Shown here in pieces: positions 5,761-10,597 of a DNA stretch of 10,597 bases. The DNA is taken from positions 1-10,597 of the forward strand of contig JBHJOF010000338.1 of assembly GCA_050330055.1 (NCBI GenBank). Reading direction: 5' to 3'. Each line of letters begins with the position of its first letter. Position 1 is the stretch's first letter. Made by a program: the position numbers and the translations under genes. This DNA is from JBHJOF01 sp050330055 (GTDB lineage: Bacteria; Pseudomonadota; Alphaproteobacteria; Kiloniellales; JAKSDN01). The notes beneath the pieces are model-generated. The model was not told where the DNA came from. It did no database searches and saw only the letters and a list, made by a program, of their open reading frames with translations.

Positions 5761-6841
5761 GGCTCTCTCTCCCAGCTCTCCAACCAAGTGCCCCGAAAGC
5801 TGGCTGACGGTAACCGATGCCGGTCTCTACTGCGAGCCGGGCGGCTTCTACGTCGATCCGCACCGGGCGGTCGAGCGCGCCGTCGTCACCCACGGCCACA
5901 GCGACCACGCCCGGCCCGGCCACGGCGCCGTACTGGCGACGGCGCCGACACTGGCGATCATGCGCGCCCGCCTCGGCGAGCAGGCGGGCCGGCGGCAGCA
6001 GGCGTCGGCCTACGGCGAGACCCTGCGGATCGGCGAGGTCGCGGTCACGCTGCGGCCGGCCGGCCACGTGCTGGGCTCGGCCCAGGTGGTGCTGGAGTGG
6101 CGCGGCAGCCGGGTTGTCGTCTCCGGCGACTTCAAGCGCCGGTCCGATCCGCCCTGCGCGCCCTTCGAGCCGGTCGCCTGCGACGTCTTCATCACCGAGG
6201 CCACCTTCGGCCTGCCGGTGTTCCGCCACCCGCCCGACGGCGAGGAGATCGGCAAGCTGCTGCATTCGGTCGCCCTCTTCCCCGAGCGCGCCCACCTGGT
6301 CGGCGTCTACGCCCTGGGCAAGGCGCAGCGGGTCATCGCGCTCTTGCGCCGGGCCGGCTGGCAGCGGCCGATCTACCTGCACGGTGCTCTCAAGACCCTC
6401 TGCCAACTCTATGAGGAGCAAGGCGTTCCCCTGGGCGAGCTGCGGCCGGCGACGGGCGCCGACAAGCCCAGCCTGCAGGGCGAGATCGTGCTGGCGCCGC
6501 CCTCGGCGCTGGCCGACCGCTGGGCCCGGCGCCTGCCCGACCCGGTGACGGCCATGGCCTCGGGCTGGATGCGGGTGCGCGCGCGGGCGCGCCAGCGCGG
6601 CGCCGAGCTGCCGCTGATCATTTCCGATCACGCCGACTGGGACGAGCTGACCGCCACGCTCGCGGACGTCGCGCCCGGCGAGCTCTGGGTCACCCACGGC
6701 AACGAGGAGGCGCTGGTGCACTATGCGCGCAGCCAGGGCTTCGCGGCGCGGGCCTTGTCGCTGGTCGGCCGCGGCGAGGACGAGCAGGAGGTGGGCAGCG
6801 CGGACGCGGAGGGAGAGCCCGAGGGAGAGGGGGAGTCGTGA
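5759..6841 (+). CDS. Ligase-associated DNA exonuclease, MBL/beta-CASP family
   Basis: This 360-aa protein is a metallo-beta-lactamase-fold nuclease of the ligase-associated DNA-damage-response exonuclease type, related to SNM1/Artemis and CPSF73 enzymes. Visible features are THGHSDH (residues 44-50, the HxHxDH metal motif), PAGHVLGSAQV (101-110, His103), VSGDF (121-125, Asp124), TEATF (146-150), the beta-CASP cap from about 160 to 270 ending SGWM, ISDHADW (288-294) and VTHGNEEALV (311-320). All metal ligands appear present. The ATG at 5759 has GAAGG eight bases upstream. An earlier TTG at 5690 would add 23 residues antisense to the HIT gene and is rejected. The C-terminus is a short acidic Gly/Glu tail whose purine-rich codons also provide the Shine-Dalgarno sequence of the ligase. 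The stop overlaps the ligase start as GTGA. The two enzymes probably process and seal DNA ends together. Confidence 0.92.
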   Translation: MALSPSSPTKCPESWLTVTDAGLYCEPGGFYVDPHRAVERAVVTHGHSDHARPGHGAVLATAPTLAIMRARLGEQAGRRQQASAYGETLRIGEVAVTLRPAGHVLGSAQVVLEWRGSRVVVSGDFKRRSDPPCAPFEPVACDVFITEATFGLPVFRHPPDGEEIGKLLHSVALFPERAHLVGVYALGKAQRVIALLRRAGWQRPIYLHGALKTLCQLYEEQGVPLGELRPATGADKPSLQGEIVLAPPSALADRWARRLPDPVTAMASGWMRVRARARQRGAELPLIISDHADWDELTATLADVAPGELWVTHGNEEALVHYARSQGFAARALSLVGRGEDEQEVGSADAEGEPEGEGES

Positions 6842-8436
6842 AGCCCTTCTCCGCCCTGCTCGACCGTCTCGCCTTCACGCCCTCGCGCAACGGCAAGCTG
6901 CGCCTCATGGCCGACTACTTCGCGACCGCGCCCGACCCGGACCGCGGCTATGCCCTGGCGGCGCTGACCGGCGGGCTCGACTTCGCTGCCGCCAAGCCGG
7001 CCATGATCCGCGCCCTGGTCGAGAGCCGGGTCGACCCGATTCTGTTCCGCTGGTCCTACGACTACGTCGGCGACCTGGCCGAGACCACGGCGCTGATCTG
7101 GCCCGAGCGCCCCGGCGCAAATCGGCCGCCCGAGCTGGGCGAGGTGGTCGAGCGCCTGCGCGGCGCCCTGCGCGGCCAGGTGCCGGGGCTGGTCGAGCGC
7201 TGGCTCGACGCGCTCGATGCGACCGGCCGCTGGGCGCTCTTGAAGCTGATCACCGGCGGCCTGCGGGTCGGCGTCTCGGCCCGTTTGGCCAAGTCCGCGC
7301 TGGCCCAGATGGCGGACATCGATGTGTCCGAGATCGAGGAGGTCTGGCACGGCCTCAAGCCGCCCTACGCGCCGCTCTTCGCCTGGCTCGAGGGAAAGGC
7401 CGAGCGCCCGGCGGTCGACCAGGGCGCCGTCTTCCGCCCGCTCATGCTGGCGCAGCCGCTCGACGAGGCCGAGATCCCGCGGCTCGACGCGCGCGACTAC
7501 CGCGCCGAGTGGAAGTGGGACGGCATCCGCGTGCAGCTGGTGGCCGGCGGCGCCGAGCCGCGCCTCTTCTCGCGCAGCGGCGACGACATCGGCGGCGCCT
7601 TCCCCGACATACTGGAGCTGGGCGCGCTGGGCGCGGTGCTGGACGGCGAGCTGCTGGTGCTGCGCGAGGGCGAGGTGGCGCCCTTCAACGACCTGCAGCA
7701 GCGGCTCAACCGCAAGACCGTCACGAAGAAGATGCTGGCCGACTTCCCGGCCCACATCCGCGCCTACGACATCCTCTTCGAGGGGGACCCCGACGGCAGC
7801 CTTGAGGACCTGCGCCCGCTGCCCTTCGCCGAGCGGCGCCGGCGCCTCGAGGCCTGGTATACGCGAAGGCGCCCGACGCGCCTCGACCTCTCGCCGCTGC
7901 TGCCCTTCGCGGGCTGGGACGACCTCAAGGCGCTGCGCGAGGCGGCGCGCGAGCGCGCCATCGAGGGCATCATGCTGAAGCGCGCCGACAGCGCCTACCT
8001 CGCCGGCCGGCCCAAGGGGCCCTGGTTCAAGTGGAAGCGCGACGCCCGCGTGCTCGACGCCGTGCTGATGTACGCCCAGCGCGGCCACGGCAAGCGCTCG
8101 TCGTTCTACTCCGACTACACCTTCGGCGTCTGGCGCGCGGGCGAGGCCGGCGCCGACGAGCTGGTGCCGGTCGGCAAGGCCTACTTCGTCTTCACCGACG
8201 CCGAGCTGCGCCGGCTCGACAAGTGGGTGCGCGACCACACGGTCGAGCGCTACGGCCCGGTGCGTGCCGTCGCCCCAGGCCTGGTGCTCGAGGTCGCCTT
8301 CGACGCCGTCGCCCGCTCCAGGCGCCACAAGTCCGGCGTCGCCATGCGCTTCCCCCGCATCAGCCGCATCCGCTGGGACAAGCCGGCCGAAGAGGCCGAC
8401 CGGCTGGAGACGGTGGAGGGGATGGTGGAGGGTTAG
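6838..8436 (+). CDS. ATP-dependent DNA ligase (ligase-associated repair module)
   Basis: This 532-aa ATP-dependent DNA ligase seals nicks through a lysine-AMP intermediate. It has an N-terminal alpha-helical DNA-binding domain (about 1-200), a nucleotidyltransferase domain (about 205-405) and an OB-fold (about 405-520). The catalytic motif I is EWKWDG with Lys226. Motif III is LDGEL (268-272), motif IIIa includes YDILFE (310-315), motif IV is EGIMLK (376-381) and motif V is WFKWKRD (396-402). A motif-VI-like MRFPRISRIRWDK lies at 503-515. Length and order match the bacterial ligase that travels with the upstream exonuclease, not LigD or the NAD-dependent LigA. The GTG start at 6838 overlaps the exonuclease stop (GTGA) after a purine-rich GGGGGAG ribosome site. 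In many bacteria an Lhr-like helicase and a phosphoesterase follow; here the DNA changes composition instead. Confidence 0.95.
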   Translation: MKPFSALLDRLAFTPSRNGKLRLMADYFATAPDPDRGYALAALTGGLDFAAAKPAMIRALVESRVDPILFRWSYDYVGDLAETTALIWPERPGANRPPELGEVVERLRGALRGQVPGLVERWLDALDATGRWALLKLITGGLRVGVSARLAKSALAQMADIDVSEIEEVWHGLKPPYAPLFAWLEGKAERPAVDQGAVFRPLMLAQPLDEAEIPRLDARDYRAEWKWDGIRVQLVAGGAEPRLFSRSGDDIGGAFPDILELGALGAVLDGELLVLREGEVAPFNDLQQRLNRKTVTKKMLADFPAHIRAYDILFEGDPDGSLEDLRPLPFAERRRRLEAWYTRRRPTRLDLSPLLPFAGWDDLKALREAARERAIEGIMLKRADSAYLAGRPKGPWFKWKRDARVLDAVLMYAQRGHGKRSSFYSDYTFGVWRAGEAGADELVPVGKAYFVFTDAELRRLDKWVRDHTVERYGPVRAVAPGLVLEVAFDAVARSRRHKSGVAMRFPRISRIRWDKPAEEADRLETVEGMVEG

Positions 8437-8556
8437 ACAGAGGTGATTGCAATAGCGCGAATAAGATATCGGGTAGTCACAGCTGACGAACTTACAATGC
8501 AACACGAGTAGGTAGTAACGCGTCCGCACCTGAAATTCACTTACGATGGGAGCGCC
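8437..8556. other. Composition boundary after the ligase gene
   Basis: Immediately after the ligase stop the base composition falls from about 70% to roughly 50% G+C and stays low to around 9200. No hairpin with a T-tract, tRNA or clear direct repeat is visible at the boundary. No ORF here looks real. It reads as the edge of foreign or relaxed-selection DNA. Confidence 0.5.
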
Positions 8557-9093
8557 CTAAAACCCCAGACTCCCGATGAGTTCCCGCGCCTTCTTAATGC
8601 GTGCGTCGGTAGCCTTTACAGGCTTCAGTTGCTTGGTCATTTCAATTGCCTCGTCGTCGAAACCGTGTTCGCGAAGAAAGACGATTTGCAACGCGCCGGG
8701 TTCATCAAAACGAAAGACGCCATAGGCGGAAATTTTTGCCTCATCACTTAGGAGCGTCGTCCCGGCATTTAGCTCAAGTGCACCAGCCGCTTCTGCCAAT
8801 CGACGCCGAAAGCGCGCCGAAGAGTCGCCACCGACATCATTGGCCAAAGCACCAACATCGAAGCATTTGTAAAGCTGCCGTTTAACAAGACGTCTTGCCA
8901 ACTCAGCAACGACAGCGTCATCAGAGTTTGCTCCCGGGTAAACCAACTCGGAGAACCCAAGTTGGCGGACTCGGCGAAGCCGTTGGAACTCCCATGTGTT
9001 AACTAGACGCCATGCCAGCTGGTCTGTTTCGTTATCCCCTCGGAAGACAATAAGACCATGGATCGGATCACGGACCCTCTGCGTCTTGGGCAT
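8557..9093 (-). pseudogene. Internally deleted HD-superfamily phosphohydrolase (COG1078-like)
   Basis: The first 55 residues match the start of dGTPase-like HD phosphohydrolases: RVRDPIHGLI (6-15), a WRLVNTWEFQRLRRVRQLG stretch (28-46) and LVYPGA (50-55). In the family this is followed by a TRFEHS-type His motif and then an HDIGH-type metal site. Here LVYPGA runs straight into NSDDAVVAELARRLVKRQLYKCFDVG, which resembles the distal C-terminal part of the same family. So the whole catalytic core appears to be removed by an in-frame deletion near 8926. The product is 178 aa against about 400 or more expected, with no metal-binding HD residues, so it cannot hydrolyse nucleotides in the usual way. 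Start ATG at 9091-9093 has only a weak ribosome site. Its low G+C sets it apart from the neighbours and suggests transfer. Alternatively it could be a maintained small protein, but decay is simpler. Confidence 0.7.
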
Positions 9094-9503
9094 TGTTGCA
9101 GCTCAGTCTCAGCGTTCTATATTTGTTCCCATTTTGACCACTACTGGCTGAGTCGTCAACTTATTTTATCTCTTGCCGTCTGGCATCAACCCACTTTCCA
9201 ATGAGCGAATTTCGGAGCCCGCATTTCTTGCTGCTCCCGACCGTCAGACTGGCCTGAGCTCAACATTCCTGCACCATTACTGCTTCGCGCCGACAGCGCC
9301 CCGGTTCTCCCACAGGATGAACGCGAGCCCCAGGTGCTAGCCACAGGCAGCGTGCCGCGCCGAAGGGCGGTGCCTGCGACCCACCTGCGGCCAGCCCACC
9401 CGAACTGGGGATGGGGGCGCGGCCTGGGCCGTATCACCCTCATAATTCGGCAGCGACCCGGGGCCACCGGGCGGCTGCCGTCAAGCAACGGAGATCGCAG
9501 GCC
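9094..9503. other. Intergenic region with no recognisable gene
   Basis: About 410 bp between the minus-strand HD remnant and the His-rich protein gene. The first third is A+T-rich (TATATTTG near 9119, TTATTTTATC near 9163) and could carry the promoter of the minus-strand gene. The rest returns to high G+C by about 9290. The open frames crossing it show no domain, signal peptide or plausible ribosome site. I see no tRNA, terminator or clear insertion-sequence end. Confidence 0.5.
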
Positions 9504-10103
9504 ATGTGGATACGCACCCTCGCCACGGCGGTCACCGCCACGGTCCTTACTCTTGTACTCGCCTTCTTCCTGGCCGGGCAGGCCTTGGCCGGCGACGATG
9601 GTAAGCGCGGGCACGGCAAGTGGCACGGCGCCTACCACAAGCACGGGGGCTACCAGGCGCACGCGAGCCACTGGCGCGGCCATGGCAAGCACCGGCATGG
9701 CCATCCCAAGCACGCCTACCGGGGCAGCCACGGGAAGTACGAGTACCGGGACGGCCCTTGCAAGATCGAGGAGAAGTGGGGGCCGGGCGGCTACAAGAAG
9801 GAGATCAAGTGCCGTCCCGCCCGTCATCACTATCACCACTATCACCACTATCACCATGGGCCGATCGATCTCGGCTGGCTGTTCGGTCCGGCGTTCGCCC
9901 AGCTGATGCCGGGCGAGGCGCTGGTCTGGCAGGACCCCGCCTATGGCGATCGCTTCGAGGTGGTGCCGACCCGCGACTACCGGACCGCGCAGGGCCGCTA
10001 CTGCCGCGAGTATCAGGCGACCGCCACCGTCGGCGGCCGGCCGCAGCAAACCTACGGCACCGCCTGCCTGCAGCCGGACGGCGACTGGCAGATCGTGCAG
10101 TAG
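9504..10103 (+). CDS. Secreted histidine-rich protein with 17-kDa-antigen-like C-terminal domain
   Basis: This 199-aa protein starts with a Sec signal peptide (MWIRT, hydrophobic to about residue 26, probable cleavage ALA|GDD after residue 29). Residues 34-80 are rich in His, Gly, Lys and Tyr (HGKWHGAYHKHGGY and similar). Then come a two-Cys segment (CKIEEKWGPGGYKKEIKC, 86-103) and a run of HHY repeats (108-118). The C-terminal part (135-199) resembles the domain of the rickettsial 17-kDa surface antigen and related outer-membrane proteins, ending YCREYQATATVGG ... YGTACLQPDGDWQIV. No glycine-zipper segment or lipobox is seen. The His clusters suggest periplasmic or surface metal binding (Ni, Cu or Zn), by inference only. 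The ATG at 9504 has GGAG at 9490-9493; an earlier in-frame start at 9411 would bury the signal peptide. It converges with the methyltransferase gene. Confidence 0.8.
   Translation: MWIRTLATAVTATVLTLVLAFFLAGQALAGDDGKRGHGKWHGAYHKHGGYQAHASHWRGHGKHRHGHPKHAYRGSHGKYEYRDGPCKIEEKWGPGGYKKEIKCRPARHHYHHYHHYHHGPIDLGWLFGPAFAQLMPGEALVWQDPAYGDRFEVVPTRDYRTAQGRYCREYQATATVGGRPQQTYGTACLQPDGDWQIVQ
9825..9857 (+). repeat. In-frame 9-bp tandem repeat encoding HHY
   Basis: CATCACTAT, CACCACTAT, CACCACTAT and a partial CACCAT encode HHY-HHY-HHY-HH inside the secreted His-rich protein. The near-identical codons point to recent slippage expansion. A unit gain or loss keeps the frame and changes only the number of His residues. 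Confidence 0.8.
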
Positions 10104-10121
10104 GCAGCCGTCAACGCCCCA

Positions 10122-10597
10122 TCAAATCCACCGCCTCACGCGTTGCTTGTAGGCGCGGTAGGGCTCGCCGAACTTGCGCTCGAGATAGGCTTCCTCGGGC
10201 TCGATCGCGAACCTTTGCAGGATCCAGGCGCAGAGCGGCGTGAGGATCAGGATCCAGAGGTTCATCAGCATCACGGCAAGGCCGATGCAGATCAGCACCA
10301 TCTGCAGGTACATGGGATTGCGCGTCAGGCGATAGGGGCCGCGCTCGACGATGCTCGGGGTCGGTTTCCAGGGATGCGCGCTCTGGCCGGAGCGGCGGAA
10401 CAGCACGACCGGCCAGAGCCCGAGACCGAGAAAGGCCCCGGCCACGATCAGGCCGCCGATCCAGTAGCGCGCCGGCGCAGCGAGCAGGAAGCCGATATCG
10501 ATCGGCCAGAGAGTGTCGAGGCCGACGCCGAGCAGCATGGTGACCAGCGGCACCGCCGGCGGAATGACGCGGACCTCGGCGCGGTCCTTTTCCGGTT
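10122..10597 (-). CDS. Isoprenylcysteine carboxyl methyltransferase-like membrane protein (5' partial)
   Basis: This is an integral-membrane methyltransferase of the ICMT/PEMT-like family, which transfers a methyl group from S-adenosylmethionine to lipid-linked or small acceptors; bacterial substrates are mostly unknown. Seen features are four hydrophobic segments, the GPYRLTRNPMYL motif in the middle and the C-terminal EPEEAYLERKFGEPYRAYKQRVRRWI-type signature (shown here as key residues E-x-x-L-x-x-x-F-G-x-x-Y-x-x-Y). Both are hallmarks of the SAM-binding half. The frame stays open to the right window edge, with PEKDRAEVRVIPPAVPLV before the GTG at 10551-10553, so the real start lies outside the window. 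The gene is convergent with the His-rich protein, with only 18 bp between stops and no terminator hairpin visible there. Confidence 0.87.
   Translation of the reverse strand, partial: PEKDRAEVRVIPPAVPLVTMLLGVGLDTLWPIDIGFLLAAPARYWIGGLIVAGAFLGLGLWPVVLFRRSGQSAHPWKPTPSIVERGPYRLTRNPMYLQMVLICIGLAVMLMNLWILILTPLCAWILQRFAIEPEEAYLERKFGEPYRAYKQRVRRWI

Noticed and set aside
6721..8529. 602-codon minus-strand frame opposite the ligase
   Set aside because: Low-complexity shadow of the ligase gene, whose catalytic motifs are all present on the plus strand.
9110..9200. Possible insertion-sequence end in the A+T-rich intergenic stretch (reverse strand reads GTGGTCAAAATGGG)
   Set aside because: It vaguely recalls terminal regions of IS21-type elements, but no transposase remnant, paired inverted repeat or target duplication is visible.
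1..10597. CRISPR arrays, toxin-antitoxin pairs, phage or plasmid replication genes
   Set aside because: No regularly spaced repeats with unique spacers and no such protein families were found. The only tandem repeats are the 17-bp triplet and the HHY codons.

Overview
The window is high-GC (roughly two thirds G+C) DNA from what is probably an alphaproteobacterium, perhaps of a Rhodospirillales-like lineage. This placement rests on base composition, the TRAP transporter, a ligase-associated exonuclease/ligase pair and an Ala/Arg/Gly-rich proteome. It is inference, since no rRNA or marker gene is present. Both ends cut through genes: dctP lacks its signal peptide at the left edge, and an isoprenylcysteine-methyltransferase-like gene lacks its N-terminus at the right edge.

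Left part (1-3088, + strand): a complete TRAP transporter locus in the order solute-binding protein (dctP), small membrane subunit (dctQ), large membrane subunit (dctM). The binding-protein gene is separated from the membrane genes by about 300 bp packed with short palindromes of a REP-like kind. This arrangement could keep the binding-protein message more abundant than the membrane-protein message. A GC-rich hairpin follows dctM, then comes a convergent gene for a small secreted four-cysteine protein of unknown function (3232-3708, minus strand).

Middle (3709-4426): over 700 bp with no convincing protein gene, but not empty. It holds three 17-bp tandem repeats, a strong palindrome, a Fur-type operator overlapping a good sigma-70-like promoter, and about 110 nt further on a textbook rho-independent terminator on the same strand. 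No ATG lies between promoter and terminator. I read this as a candidate Fur-repressed small RNA, analogous in layout to RyhB/PrrF/NrrF, and it is the most interesting signal in the window.

Right-middle (4427-8436): a minus-strand pair (a HIT-family hydrolase translationally coupled to psuG, pseudouridine-5'-phosphate glycosidase) is divergent from a plus-strand pair (metallo-beta-lactamase/beta-CASP exonuclease translationally coupled to an ATP-dependent DNA ligase). The two divergent start codons share bases in a CATG, so there is no intergenic promoter space. The exonuclease and ligase are the core of a known ligase-associated DNA repair module. The helicase and phosphoesterase that usually accompany them are not in this window.

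Right end (8437-10597): the DNA becomes clearly richer in A+T and carries what looks like an internally deleted HD-superfamily phosphohydrolase gene (8557-9093, minus) that has lost the whole catalytic HD core while staying in frame. High-GC sequence then resumes with a secreted, very histidine-rich protein carrying a C-terminal 17-kDa-surface-antigen-like domain, and the partial methyltransferase on the opposite strand.
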